Assembly: GCF_904831005.1 (NCBI RefSeq)
Contig: NZ_LR882982.1
Location: 2,356,001-2,420,000, forward strand
Direction: 5' to 3'
DNA: 64,000 bases
Source: Microbacterium hydrocarbonoxydans
GTDB taxonomy: Bacteria; Actinomycetota; Actinomycetes; Actinomycetales; Microbacteriaceae
The notes below the pieces were generated by a model, which was not told where the DNA came from, did no database searches, and saw nothing but the letters and a program-made list of their open reading frames with translations. The translations under genes and the position numbers were made by a program. Every line of letters begins with the position of its first letter. Position 1 is the first letter of the stretch. Below, piece after piece: positions 26,488 to 35,857 of this stretch.

Positions 26488-29400
26488 TCAGCTGATCGAC
26501 GCGCGGCGGCGCAGGATCAGGAGCGCTGCTCCCCCCAGGAGCAGGGTCAGCGCGAGCACCAGCACCCAGGGTGCGAGCTGACCGCCCGTGATCGCCAGCG
26601 GGGACTGGACCGGATGGACCGTGGCGCTCTCGACGACCGGGAGAGGCTCGTCCCCCGGACTCGTCACCAGCGCCGTGGCCACGTTCTCGAGCGTGGCGCC
26701 GGCGGCATCCGCGTCGACGGTCACCGAGTACGTGACCGTCACCGTCTCGCCCTCGGCGAGGGCCCCCGCCCAGCGCAGCTCGGTGCCCGTCACCACGGGC
26801 GCGGTGACCTCGTGGTCGCCGACGGTCGCGATGACCGCACCGGTCAGCGCTGCGTGGTCCAGCACCTTGGCGAGATCGTCGCTCACGACGACCTCCGCGA
26901 GGTCGGTCTCACCCGTGTTGACGCCGGTGAGCGTGTAGGTGACGACGCTGCCCACGGCGACAGCCGTGCCGGAGCTCACATTCGCGGTCTTGGCGAAGGT
27001 GAAGCCCGGAGCGCCCACACGGTGCTCGGTCGACGCCGGGGGCGGCGTGAGCTCCGCGCCGCCGGGGGCGGTGGCGGTGCCCTCGGCCACGTTCGAGATC
27101 GTCTCGCCACCGGCGTCGGCATCCACGGTCACGGAGTACGTGATCGCGACCCGTTCACCGATATCAAGGGCGCCCTGCCACGAGAGATCGTCGCCCTGCA
27201 CGGTCGGTGCCGCGACAGTCACGCCCTGCACAGACGCCGTCACGTCGCCGTTGTACTCGGCGTGAGCGAGGACGCCCGAGAGGTCGTCGCTGATCATCAC
27301 CGGGTCGAGCACGGTCTCACCGGTGTTGACGCCCGTCACCGTGTAGGTGATGACGCTTCCCGGATCCACTCGCGTGCCCGCGGCAGGGTCGGCGGTCTTC
27401 ACGAGCTCGAATCCGGGCGCGTTGACGGGGTTCACCGTGACCGCCGGGGGCGTCTCGATCGCGGGCACGCCTCCGGGAGGAGTCGCGCGGCCCGTCACCG
27501 AGTTCTCGAGCGTCTCGCCACCGGCATCCCCGTTCACGGTCACCGAGTAGGTGATCGTGACGGTCTCGCCCACCCCGAGTGCGCCCGCCCACGAGAGCGT
27601 CTCACCCTCGAGTTCCGGGGCAGCCGCCGGCGAACCGTCGACCAGTGCGACCGCGTCATGGTTGAACTCCGCGGCGTCGAGCACTCCCGACAGGTCATCG
27701 ACGATGCCGACCGGGTCGAGCACGGTCTCGCCGGTGTTCGCACCCGTCACCGTGTAGGTGACGACCGTGCCGGGGTCGACGGCCGTGCCCGGAGCGGGAG
27801 CGGCGCTCTTCGACACCGAGAAGCCGGGTTCATTGACCGGGTTCGTGGTCGTGACCGGAGGCGGTGTGATCTGCTCCCCACCCGGAGGCGTCGCGACGGC
27901 GGTCGCCGAGTTCGCGATCAGCCGGCCCGCGGCATCCGGTCCGACCGTCACCGAATAGGTGATGGTGACCGTCTGCCCGATGGCGAGCGCGCCCGTCCAC
28001 GAGAGCTCGCCGTCGGTGACCACGGCGGGCGTCGCCACGCCGCCGTCGATCGTCACGACGGGATCGGCGACGAACGAGGCGTGATCGAGCACACCCGCGA
28101 GGTCGTCGACGATCTCGACGCTGTCGAGGGCCGTCTCGCCGGTGTTCACTCCGGTGAGCACATAGGTGATCACGTCTCCCGGATCCACCGCGGTGCCGGA
28201 TGCCGGATCGGCGGTCTTCGAGAACTCGAAGCCGGGATCGGTGACCCGGTGCTCGGTGACCACGGTCGGCGGCACGATCGGCGCGCCAGGTGTGGTGGGG
28301 CTCTCGGGGTCGCTCGGATCGGCGGGCACCAGCGGGGTGGCCTCGCCCGCCACCGTGTTGGTGATGGTCTCGCCGCCGGCGCCGCCGTCGACGGTCACCG
28401 AGTAGGTGATCACGACGTTCTCGCCCGGCTTCAGCGAACCGGTCCAGACGAGCGCGCTGTTCTTCACCGTGGCGGTGCCGCGCGTGGCATCCACGTCGTC
28501 GTTGTACGAGGCGTTCGACAGCACGCGGGCGAGGTCGTCCGAGATCTCGGCCGGGTCGAGCACGGTGTCGCCGGTGTTCGTGCCGGTCACGGTGTACTCG
28601 ATCACGCTGCCGGGGTCGACGGCGGTGCCGGTGACCGGGTCGGCGGTCTTGCTCACGGCGAAGCCGGGCGCGACCACCGGATGCTGGGTCACGGCGGGAG
28701 GCGGCGACACCGGTGCGCCCGGGGTGCTCGGGCTCTCGGGGTCGGTCGGGTCGGAGGGGATCAGCGGCGTGGCCGCTCCCTCGGCGACGTTGCGCAGCAG
28801 CACACCGGTCGCGTCGCCGTCGACGGTCACCGTGTAGGTGATCACGACGTCGTCGCCCGCACCGAGCTCGCCCGTCCAGGTGAGCTGCGATCCGGTCAGG
28901 TCGACCGTGCCCGTCGTCGCCGACACGTCGCCGTTGTAGGCGGCGTTCGCGAGCACCGACGTCAGGTCGTCGGTGATGGCCGCGGGGGCGAGCACCGTGT
29001 TGCCCGTGTTCGTTCCCGTGACGGTGTACTCGATGGTGTCGCCCGGGCCGACGGCCGTGCCGGAAGCCGGATCAGCGGTCTTGGTGACCTCGAAGCCGGT
29101 GTCCACCACGGGATGCGTGGTCTCGACCTGGGGCGGAGTGATGGTCGTGCCGGGAGTCGTGGGACTCTCGGGGTCGCTCGGGTCCGTGGGGATGCGCGGG
29201 GTCGCCGCACCGTTCACGATGTTGCGGAGCAGCGCGCTCTCGACGCCGGCGTCGACGGTGACCGAGTAGCGGAGCGTGACGGACTCGCCCCGCGGGATCG
29301 ACCCCGTCCATGTGAGCGTGCCTTCGACCACGGTCGCGCTGCCGCGATCGGCGGTCACGTCGTCGTTGTACACGGCGTCGTCGAGCACGCCCGTGAGGTC

Positions 29401-31680
29401 GTCGGTGATGGTCACCGGCGAGAGGTCGGTGTCACCCGTGTTGGTTCCGGTGACCGTGTACTCGATCGTGTCGCCGGCCGAGACCGCTGTGCCCGATGCC
29501 GGGTCGGCGGTCTTGCTGATCGTGAAGCCCGATCCGAGCACAGGATGCTCGGTGACCGAGGTCGGAGGGACGATCGGCTCGCCGGGGATCTGCGGGCCGG
29601 TCGGGTCTGCAGGGTTCGGCGTCGTCGGTGTGGCAGTGCCCGAGGCCACATTGCTGAGCACCTGGCCCGAGGCCTCGTCGTCGACGGTCACCGAGTAGGT
29701 GATCGTCACGACCTGCCCGGGCTGCAGCGTGCCGTTCCAGGCGAGGGCGGAGCCCGTGAGAGTGGCTGCGCCGGCGGTGACCGGGCTGCCGTCGATCGCG
29801 GTCGTGATGTCGGAGTTGTACTCGGCGTGCGCGAGCACCCCGGCGAGGTCGTCGGCGATGGTGGCCGGGTCGAGGGTGGTCGCGCCGGTGTTGGTGCCGG
29901 TCACTGTGTAGTCGATGATCTGGCCCGGCTGCACCACGGCGCCAGAGGCGGGGTCAGCGGTCTTGATGAGGGTGAAGCCCGCGATCGGATGCACGGTCGT
30001 GACGGCCGGAGGAACGATCGGGTCTCCGCCCGGCGGGGTGCCCGAAGCGGTGACGCTGTTGGCGATGCTCTCGCCTTCCACGTCGTCGTCGACGATCACC
30101 GAATAGGTGAACGTCATGATCTGCCCCGGTTCGAGGGCTCCCGTCCACGTGAGCATGTCGTCGGCGATGACAGCGCCGCTCTCGACGACATCGATGCCGT
30201 CGACGGTCGTCGCGAGGTCGTCCTGATACTCGGCGAACGAGAAGACGCTGCTCAGGTCGTCGGCGACTTCGACGTCATCCAGCACTGTGTTGCCGGTGTT
30301 CTCCACCGCGACCTGGTACGTGATCCGCTGCCCCGCTCCGACGGCCGTGCCGTCGGCCGGGTCGGAGGTCTTGCGCAGGTCGAGGCCCGGCGCGAGGCGG
30401 ACGTTGGAGTAGACGCAGGTGACGTCGGTGCCGAGAGGGCCGGCGGGCTGGGTGACCTGTCCCGTCGCGCTCACGGCCACCGGCGTGACCGAGCCGTCTC
30501 CGTTGATCTGCTCGCACACGAGAGAGGTGTCGTAACCCGCCGGGTCGGCGGAGCCGGCAGCGGCCTCGGCGAGATCGAACGTGTCGCCCTGGTTCGTGAA
30601 GACCGGACCGGCGTAGTCACGCTGGAGGTCGGGCTGATCGCCGGTCGTCGTGACCGACGTCTGCGGGACGCTGTACCCGGCGGGCGACTGGATGCTGAGA
30701 GCGAACTGGTCGGTCGGCGCGTGGCGCCCCTCCGGCAGGTCCTTCTTGAGCGTGAGGGTGTTCGGGAAGGTGCAGCTCGACATGTCCGTCGGCGAGAAGC
30801 CGCCGAGCGATGTCGTGTTGACCGTCTCACCGCGGGGAAGGTCGACCTCGATGATGCGGTTCCCACCACCCGAGACCGAGACGAAGATGTGGCCGAGGTT
30901 GCCGAAGGCGATGCCGTTGCCCTGCACCCCGTCACCGAGATCGTGCACCTGCTTGGCGTCGATGGTGGCGGTGCTCGAGACGAGCTCGGTGGGCAGGTCG
31001 GCGGCGTAGATGTCCTGATCCGCGACGAGCACGAGCTGACCGGAGGCGCTGAACGCCATGTCGCCGTTCGCACCGAAGGCGCTGCTGCCTGCAGTGGGAC
31101 GCAGCGTGCCGACCTGCACGTAGTTCTGCGGGGAGACGCTCTCGTTCCAGGCGTAGATGTTGATCGCGTTGTTGGCCGTGCCGCTCGCGAAGTAGTACAC
31201 ACCGGTCACGGGGTTCACCGCACCCCGCAGCACGGCGGAGGTGAGGGTGAACGAGGTGCGCGCGGTCTCATCGGTGACCCGGTCGTACTTCGCCAGCACC
31301 TTGTTCGACGAGCTGTTGGTCACGGTGTACGCGTAGCGACCGCCGGAAGAGATTCCGAGACCGTTGTCGGAGTGGCCGGTGCCGAAGCTGACCGTACCCA
31401 GGGTGCCGCCCTCTCCGGGCGCGCCTCCCTGCTCGTTCACCGCGAACTCGCGGATCTCCGTCGTGCTCTGCACGAAGACCGCCCCGGGTGTGCAGAGGAA
31501 CGGGTCTGCTGCTGCAGCGGGTGCGGCCGTGACAGTACCGCCGATGAAGATCATCGACGACGCGACGACCGCAGTGGTCGCGAGCCCGCTGATGAGCTTG
31601 CGCGCAGTCCTCCCCCAGCGTGGCGTCGCCTGCTCTGTCTCTGTCTGTTGCCGGCGCTTTCGCGCACCACGAATACTCAC
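26488..31680 (-). CDS. Giant cell-surface protein with nine DUF11-type repeats and LAITG sorting signal
   Basis: The protein has 1730 residues from GTG 31680, which follows GGGGAGAG; a longer frame to 31722 lacks such a site. The signal peptide has a long basic head with hydrophobic core LATTAVVASSMIFIGGTVTA and cleavage near AAA at about 57. Residues 60-300 look like a beta-propeller-like domain of Gly/Ser/Thr-rich strands, and 320-425 like a prealbumin-type (SpaA-like) domain. Then nine repeats of about 135 residues each begin with KTADPASGT, contain YTVTGTNTG and DDL, and end in a Pro-rich linker (EPIVPPTSVTEHPV). The C-terminus has LAITG at 1695-1699, a hydrophobic helix and RRR. It is an adhesin or wall-stalk protein exported by Sec and anchored by a class E-type sortase (inferred). 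Confidence 0.9.
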   Translation of the reverse strand: MSIRGARKRRQQTETEQATPRWGRTARKLISGLATTAVVASSMIFIGGTVTAAPAAAADPFLCTPGAVFVQSTTEIREFAVNEQGGAPGEGGTLGTVSFGTGHSDNGLGISSGGRYAYTVTNSSSNKVLAKYDRVTDETARTSFTLTSAVLRGAVNPVTGVYYFASGTANNAINIYAWNESVSPQNYVQVGTLRPTAGSSAFGANGDMAFSASGQLVLVADQDIYAADLPTELVSSTATIDAKQVHDLGDGVQGNGIAFGNLGHIFVSVSGGGNRIIEVDLPRGETVNTTSLGGFSPTDMSSCTFPNTLTLKKDLPEGRHAPTDQFALSIQSPAGYSVPQTSVTTTGDQPDLQRDYAGPVFTNQGDTFDLAEAAAGSADPAGYDTSLVCEQINGDGSVTPVAVSATGQVTQPAGPLGTDVTCVYSNVRLAPGLDLRKTSDPADGTAVGAGQRITYQVAVENTGNTVLDDVEVADDLSSVFSFAEYQDDLATTVDGIDVVESGAVIADDMLTWTGALEPGQIMTFTYSVIVDDDVEGESIANSVTASGTPPGGDPIVPPAVTTVHPIAGFTLIKTADPASGAVVQPGQIIDYTVTGTNTGATTLDPATIADDLAGVLAHAEYNSDITTAIDGSPVTAGAATLTGSALAWNGTLQPGQVVTITYSVTVDDEASGQVLSNVASGTATPTTPNPADPTGPQIPGEPIVPPTSVTEHPVLGSGFTISKTADPASGTAVSAGDTIEYTVTGTNTGDTDLSPVTITDDLTGVLDDAVYNDDVTADRGSATVVEGTLTWTGSIPRGESVTLRYSVTVDAGVESALLRNIVNGAATPRIPTDPSDPESPTTPGTTITPPQVETTHPVVDTGFEVTKTADPASGTAVGPGDTIEYTVTGTNTGNTVLAPAAITDDLTSVLANAAYNGDVSATTGTVDLTGSQLTWTGELGAGDDVVITYTVTVDGDATGVLLRNVAEGAATPLIPSDPTDPESPSTPGAPVSPPPAVTQHPVVAPGFAVSKTADPVTGTAVDPGSVIEYTVTGTNTGDTVLDPAEISDDLARVLSNASYNDDVDATRGTATVKNSALVWTGSLKPGENVVITYSVTVDGGAGGETITNTVAGEATPLVPADPSDPESPTTPGAPIVPPTVVTEHRVTDPGFEFSKTADPASGTAVDPGDVITYVLTGVNTGETALDSVEIVDDLAGVLDHASFVADPVVTIDGGVATPAVVTDGELSWTGALAIGQTVTITYSVTVGPDAAGRLIANSATAVATPPGGEQITPPPVTTTNPVNEPGFSVSKSAAPAPGTAVDPGTVVTYTVTGANTGETVLDPVGIVDDLSGVLDAAEFNHDAVALVDGSPAAAPELEGETLSWAGALGVGETVTITYSVTVNGDAGGETLENSVTGRATPPGGVPAIETPPAVTVNPVNAPGFELVKTADPAAGTRVDPGSVITYTVTGVNTGETVLDPVMISDDLSGVLAHAEYNGDVTASVQGVTVAAPTVQGDDLSWQGALDIGERVAITYSVTVDADAGGETISNVAEGTATAPGGAELTPPPASTEHRVGAPGFTFAKTANVSSGTAVAVGSVVTYTLTGVNTGETDLAEVVVSDDLAKVLDHAALTGAVIATVGDHEVTAPVVTGTELRWAGALAEGETVTVTYSVTVDADAAGATLENVATALVTSPGDEPLPVVESATVHPVQSPLAITGGQLAPWVLVLALTLLLGGAALLILRRRASIS

Positions 31681-31722
31681 GACTTGCTCTCCCCTTGTCG
31701 CATCCGGTGCGCACTCGCGCAC

Positions 31723-31912
31723 ACGGGGCTGCCACCCCCTACGGCGGCGACCCGGAGCGCTGTCGACTGACCTCGCGCTCGAACCGGGCCTCCGAAAGAC
31801 TGCCGTGCGGGTGAGTTCCCGCCCCCGCGAGCGGACCTAATTCACCCCCTGTTTTCACCCCGTGATCGCACGCGCGGCAGCGTCATGTGACATCACGCGA
31901 AGTGCGGGGCTG
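31723..31912. other. Divergent intergenic region upstream of the surface-protein gene
   Basis: This stretch separates the surface-protein gene from the siderophore operon. GTGCGC (31707-31712) and GCGCAC (31717-31722) form an inverted repeat just upstream of the surface-protein start and could be an operator. TTCACCCC occurs twice close together near 31842-31860. No open frame with family character is present. No strong promoter hexamer pair was recognised for the leftward gene, which is probably under the control of a regulator not identifiable here. Confidence 0.4.
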
Positions 31913-31931
31913 TTAGGGTTGCCTAACCAAC
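31913..31931. promoter_or_regulatory. DtxR/IdeR-like iron box
   Basis: TTAGGGTTGCCTAACCAAC resembles the iron-box consensus, which begins TTAGGTTAGGCTAACC. The left half TTAGG and right half CCTAACC are inverted. It lies 52 bp upstream of the siderophore-binding-protein ATG, and TAGGGT within it could serve as the -10, so a bound repressor would block transcription. Iron-replete repression of the five-gene operon is the expected outcome, inferred from the family. Confidence 0.75.
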
Positions 31932-31982
31932 ATCGTTCTGATCGATGTCGTTCAACTCCCCGGTCCCGAAAGGTCATTCACC

Positions 31983-32918
31983 ATGCCCTCCAGCCTCCGT
32001 CGCCGTGTCTTCACGACCCTGGCCGCCTCAGGGTGCGCGCTGCTCGTGCTCGCCGGATGTGCCCCTGAGCCGACCGCCGCCACCGATGCATCGGCTGAAT
32101 CGACCGGCACCCATGACGTCGAGCACGCCCGCGGCACCACAGCGGTCCCCGACGAGCCGCAGCGCGTGGTGACCCTCGAACCGCTCGAGCTCGACACCGC
32201 CGTCGCCGTCGGCATCGAGCCGGTCGGGGCCGCGGTCGCGAGCAACGTCGCGGGAGCGCCGGCGTACCTCGGCGCCGACGGTGTGGAGCCCGTGGGCACC
32301 GTTCCCGAACCCGACCTCGAGGCCATCGCCGCGCTCGAGCCCGATCTGATCCTCGGAACCGAGGCCCGGCACTCCGAGCTGTACGAGCAGCTCTCGGCGA
32401 TCGCCCCCACCGTCTTCATCGAGACCCAGGCCGACCCCTGGCGGGACAACGCGATGCTCATCGGCGAAGCGCTGGGGCGCGAGGACGAGGTCGCCGCTCT
32501 GCTGTCGGCCGTCGACGATCGCTGCGAGTCGCTCGCCGACGAGTACGCGGTCGACGGAGAGACCGCGCAGCTGATCCGTCCCCGCGACGAGACGACCCTC
32601 AGCCTCTACGGGCCGGTGTCGTTCTCGGGCAGCCTCCTCGAATGCGCCGGGTTCACGATCCCCGAGCAGGAGTGGGCCGACGGTCTGCAGGCCGACATCT
32701 CGCCGGAGAACATCGTCTCGGCGGGCGCCGACCACGTGTTCGTCACCGTGACCGACGTCGACGACGCCTCGGAGATCCCCGCCGCGATCACGCAGAACCC
32801 CGCGGCCTTCCCCTCGGTCACCCCTGTCGATACGAGCTACTGGGTGTCGGGAGTCGGGCCGAAGGGCGCGCAGGCCGTGCTCGACGACATCGAGGCGTAC
32901 CTCGAAGAGAGCCGGTGA
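31983..32918 (+). CDS. Iron-siderophore ABC transporter substrate-binding lipoprotein
   Basis: The protein has 311 residues. The signal has basic RRR, a hydrophobic core and lipobox LAGC with Cys26. The Fep/Fec-type binding fold follows: QRVVTLEPLELDTAVAVGIEPVGAAV in the N-lobe and EPVGTVPEPDLEAIAALEPDLILGTEARHSELY before the linker helix, quoted in fragments. SPENIVSAGADHVFVTV and YWVSGVGPKGAQAVLDDIEAYL close the C-lobe. It would bind a hydroxamate or catecholate ferric siderophore outside the membrane. It is the first of five overlapping genes and sits behind an iron box. Confidence 0.93.
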   Translation: MPSSLRRRVFTTLAASGCALLVLAGCAPEPTAATDASAESTGTHDVEHARGTTAVPDEPQRVVTLEPLELDTAVAVGIEPVGAAVASNVAGAPAYLGADGVEPVGTVPEPDLEAIAALEPDLILGTEARHSELYEQLSAIAPTVFIETQADPWRDNAMLIGEALGREDEVAALLSAVDDRCESLADEYAVDGETAQLIRPRDETTLSLYGPVSFSGSLLECAGFTIPEQEWADGLQADISPENIVSAGADHVFVTVTDVDDASEIPAAITQNPAAFPSVTPVDTSYWVSGVGPKGAQAVLDDIEAYLEESR

Positions 32919-33967
32919 CCACTCTCACCTCGGTCGAGACGTCGGCGGCTCCGCAGGTGCGGGGCCTCCGACGCGGCCGTCGTGCGGCCGTCGGAGCGAT
33001 CGTCCTCCTCGCTGCACTCGCGGTCGCGGTCGTGCTCTCCCTCGCGATCGGCGCGAATCCCCTCTCCCCCGAGGCGGTCTGGGCCACGCTGCGCGGGGCG
33101 GGCACGACCGAGACGGACTACATCGTGTTCGAGCTGCGCATACCCCGCACTGTCACGGGCATCGTCGCAGGTGCGGCGTTGGGCGTCGCCGGCGCACTCA
33201 TCCAGGCTTTCACCCGCAACCCGCTGGCCGACCCGGGCATCCTCGGCGTAAACGCCGGCGCCGCGCTCGCGGTCGCCCTCGGAGTGAGCCTGCTGGGCCT
33301 GCGTGACGTCTCGCAGTTCGTCTGGTTGGCCTTCCTCGGAGCCCTCATCGTCACGGTGGCCGTCTACCTCATCGGCTCTGCGGGACGAGGCTCGGCCGAT
33401 CCGCTCCGTCTCACGCTCGCCGGGGTCGCACTCGGAGCCGTGCTCTCGGGCATCACGACGGGCATCTCCCTCAGCGATCCGGATGCCTTCGACTCGATGC
33501 GCAGCTGGAACGCCGGGACGCTGCTCGGCCGTGGTTTCGACGTCATCCTTCCGGTCCTCCCGTTCGTCGCTGTCGGGGTCGCGCTCGCCGTGCTGCTCGG
33601 CCCCGGCCTGAACGCCGTCGGCCTCGGCGAAGACGTCGCGCGGGCGCAGGGTGCGAATGTCGCCGGCATCCGCGTCGGGGTGATCATCGCCGTCACACTG
33701 CTGGCGGGTGCAGCCACCGCCCTTGCCGGGCCGATCTCGTTCATCGGGCTGATGGTGCCGCACGTGATCCGTTGGACATTCGGCGTCGACCAGCGCATGA
33801 TCCTGCCGCTCTCCGCTGCGCTGGCACCGGTGATCCTGCTCCTCGCCGACGTCCTCGGCCGGGTCATCATCGCCCCGGCCGAAGTGCCCGTCGGGATCGT
33901 CGCGGCCTTCATCGGCGCGCCGGTGCTGATCGTGCTGGCGCGACGACGCCGGGTGAGTGCACTGTGA
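32915..33967 (+). CDS. Iron-siderophore ABC transporter permease, first (FecCD family)
   Basis: This 350-residue permease of the FecCD/BtuC family has about nine to ten membrane helices. GANPLSPEAVWATL, ELRIPRTVTGIVAGAALGVAGALIQAFTRNPLADPGILG (quoted in part) and GPISFIGLMVPHVIRW are conserved loops, the last being the ATPase-contact region. GTG 32915 overlaps the lipoprotein stop by 4 nt. The upstream part of a longer open frame is a shadow. It pairs with the next permease. Confidence 0.92.
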   Translation: MTTLTSVETSAAPQVRGLRRGRRAAVGAIVLLAALAVAVVLSLAIGANPLSPEAVWATLRGAGTTETDYIVFELRIPRTVTGIVAGAALGVAGALIQAFTRNPLADPGILGVNAGAALAVALGVSLLGLRDVSQFVWLAFLGALIVTVAVYLIGSAGRGSADPLRLTLAGVALGAVLSGITTGISLSDPDAFDSMRSWNAGTLLGRGFDVILPVLPFVAVGVALAVLLGPGLNAVGLGEDVARAQGANVAGIRVGVIIAVTLLAGAATALAGPISFIGLMVPHVIRWTFGVDQRMILPLSAALAPVILLLADVLGRVIIAPAEVPVGIVAAFIGAPVLIVLARRRRVSAL

Positions 33968-35028
33968 GCGCGTCGACCGCCGCGGCACGCGCCGATGCCG
34001 TGCGCCCGAGGATGATCCTGCACATCGGGCCGCTGCGGATGCCGGTGCGTCAGCGCAGCATCCTCGTCGGGCTCTCGGCGGTGGCCGCTCTGGTCGTCCT
34101 GGGCATCCTGGCGCTGGGACTGGGGAGCTATCCGCTCACACCACAAGAGGTCGTGCAGACGCTCCTCGGCGGCGGCGACGCCATGCACCGCACGGTCGTG
34201 ATCGACTGGCGACTGCCACGGGCCATCGCCGCGATCACCGTGGGCGCGGTTCTGGGCATCGCCGGAGCGCTGTTCCAGACCGTCACGAGGAACCCGCTCG
34301 CGAGCCCCGACATCCTGGGCCTGTCGAACGGGGCATTCACGGGCATGCTGATCGCGCTGGTGCTCGTCTCGGGGAGCTGGCCGGTGCTCACCGCAGGGTC
34401 TCTGGTCGGCGGATTCGCGACAGCACTGGTGATCTGGCTGCTCTCGGCGCGGGGCGGTGTGCAGGGCTTCCGCCTCATCGTCGTGGGCATCGGCGTCTCG
34501 GCGATCCTCGCCTCCCTGAACACCTGGATGCTTCTGCAGATCGAGCTGGAGACCGCGATGTTCGCGTCGGCCTGGGGCACCGGATCGCTGAACGGCGTCA
34601 CCGCAGGTCCGCTCGCGGGAGCGCTGCTGTGCGCACTGCCGTTCGTCGTCGCCGCCCTGCTGCTCGTGCCACGACTGCGTCAGCTCGAGCTGGGCGACGA
34701 CATGGCCGCGGCCACGGGTGCCAGGCCGGGGCGGATCCGGATCGTCGCGCTGCTCATCGGCGTCGCGCTCGTGGCCGCGGCGACGACCGTCGCCGGGCCC
34801 GTGGCATTCGTCGCGCTCGCCGCGCCGCAGATCGCGCGCCTCGTGGCCCGCACGCCGCACCTCTCGCTGATGCTGTCCGCGCTGTTCGGAGGAGTACTCC
34901 TGCTCGGTGCCGACCTCATCGCACAGCACATGCTGCCCACCGCTCTGCCCGTCGGCGTCGTGACCGTCTCGGTCGGTGGCGCCTACCTCGTCCTGATGAT
35001 CGTCCTGGAGATCCGCCGCCGTGCCTGA
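33964..35028 (+). CDS. Iron-siderophore ABC transporter permease, second (FecCD family)
   Basis: This 354-residue protein is of the same family. GLGSYPLTPQEVVQTLLGG, WRLPRAIAAITVGAVLGIAGALFQTVTRNPLASPDILGLSNG (quoted in part) and GPVAFVALAAPQIARLV are the matching motifs. GTG 33964 overlaps the first permease stop by 4 nt. The DUF-like tail is absent and the protein ends EIRRRA before overlapping the ATPase start by 8 nt. Together with the preceding gene it makes a heterodimeric membrane channel. Confidence 0.92.
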   Translation: MSASTAAARADAVRPRMILHIGPLRMPVRQRSILVGLSAVAALVVLGILALGLGSYPLTPQEVVQTLLGGGDAMHRTVVIDWRLPRAIAAITVGAVLGIAGALFQTVTRNPLASPDILGLSNGAFTGMLIALVLVSGSWPVLTAGSLVGGFATALVIWLLSARGGVQGFRLIVVGIGVSAILASLNTWMLLQIELETAMFASAWGTGSLNGVTAGPLAGALLCALPFVVAALLLVPRLRQLELGDDMAAATGARPGRIRIVALLIGVALVAAATTVAGPVAFVALAAPQIARLVARTPHLSLMLSALFGGVLLLGADLIAQHMLPTALPVGVVTVSVGGAYLVLMIVLEIRRRA

Positions 35029-35857
35029 GAATCCGTCCTCACCCGACCCCACCGCCGCCTCGCGCCTGAGAGGCGAGAGCATCACGCTGACGTACGACCG
35101 CACCGAGATCGTCCGCGACCTCTCTGTGGCTGTGCCCGCAGGCGGCTTCACGGTGATCATCGGGCCGAATGCCTGCGGCAAGTCCACACTGCTGCGCGGC
35201 CTGTCGCGTCTGCTGCCTCCGTCGAGCGGGCGCGTGGTGCTCGACGGCAAGTCGATCAGCGAGTATCCGGCGAAGGAGGTGGCGCGCAGGCTGGGTCTGC
35301 TTCCCCAGAGCGCGACGGCGCCCGACGGCATCACCGTGGCCGACCTGGTCGCCCGCGGCCGCTACCCGCATCAGAATCTGATGCGCCAATGGTCTGCTGC
35401 CGATGAGAGTGCGGTGAGAGATGCTCTCGATGCGACAGGAACAGCAGACCTCGCGTCGCGCCCCGTCGATGCTCTCTCCGGGGGGCAGCGTCAGCGCGTC
35501 TGGGTCGCGATGGTGCTCGCCCAGGAGACGGATCTGCTGCTGCTCGACGAGCCGACCACCTTCCTCGACGTGGCCCACCAGGTGGATCTCATGGAGCTGT
35601 TCGCCCACCTCAACGCGCAGGGACGCACTCTCGTCGCCGTGCTGCACGACCTCAATCACGCCGCACGCTATGCGAGCCACATCATCGCGATGCGCGAGGG
35701 TCGCATCGTCGCCGAAGGCCCGCCTCGCGAGGTCATCACGAGCGAGCGAGTGCAGCAGGTGTTCGGCCTGGCGAACGTCGTGATCGATGACCCCGTCACC
35801 GGCGGGCCGCTGGTGGTGCCCCTGCGCGGGTCGGCACCAGCTGGAGTGCGGGCATGA
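35021..35857 (+). CDS. Iron-siderophore ABC transporter ATP-binding protein (FepC-like)
   Basis: The protein has 278 residues. Walker A is GPNACGKST at residues 48-56. The Q-loop is LLPQSATAPDGITVADLVARGRYPH, with the RGRYPH motif typical of siderophore and cobalamin ATPases. The ABC signature is LSGGQRQRVWVAMVLAQ, Walker B LLLLDEPTTFLD, and VLHDLNHAARYASHI has the switch His. GTG start overlaps the permease stop by 8 nt; the stop overlaps the next ATG by 4 nt. Confidence 0.94.
   Translation: MPENPSSPDPTAASRLRGESITLTYDRTEIVRDLSVAVPAGGFTVIIGPNACGKSTLLRGLSRLLPPSSGRVVLDGKSISEYPAKEVARRLGLLPQSATAPDGITVADLVARGRYPHQNLMRQWSAADESAVRDALDATGTADLASRPVDALSGGQRQRVWVAMVLAQETDLLLLDEPTTFLDVAHQVDLMELFAHLNAQGRTLVAVLHDLNHAARYASHIIAMREGRIVAEGPPREVITSERVQQVFGLANVVIDDPVTGGPLVVPLRGSAPAGVRA

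Noticed and set aside
26614..31770. A 1718-residue open frame on the + strand opposite the surface-protein gene
   Set aside because: It is made of Arg/His/Gly/Asp-rich repeats with no family character. It mirrors the GC-skewed codons of the repetitive gene on the other strand, which has a signal peptide, domains and an anchor.
31723..31912. A riboswitch in the leader of the surface-protein gene
   Set aside because: The leader is long enough, but I could not match any known riboswitch core.
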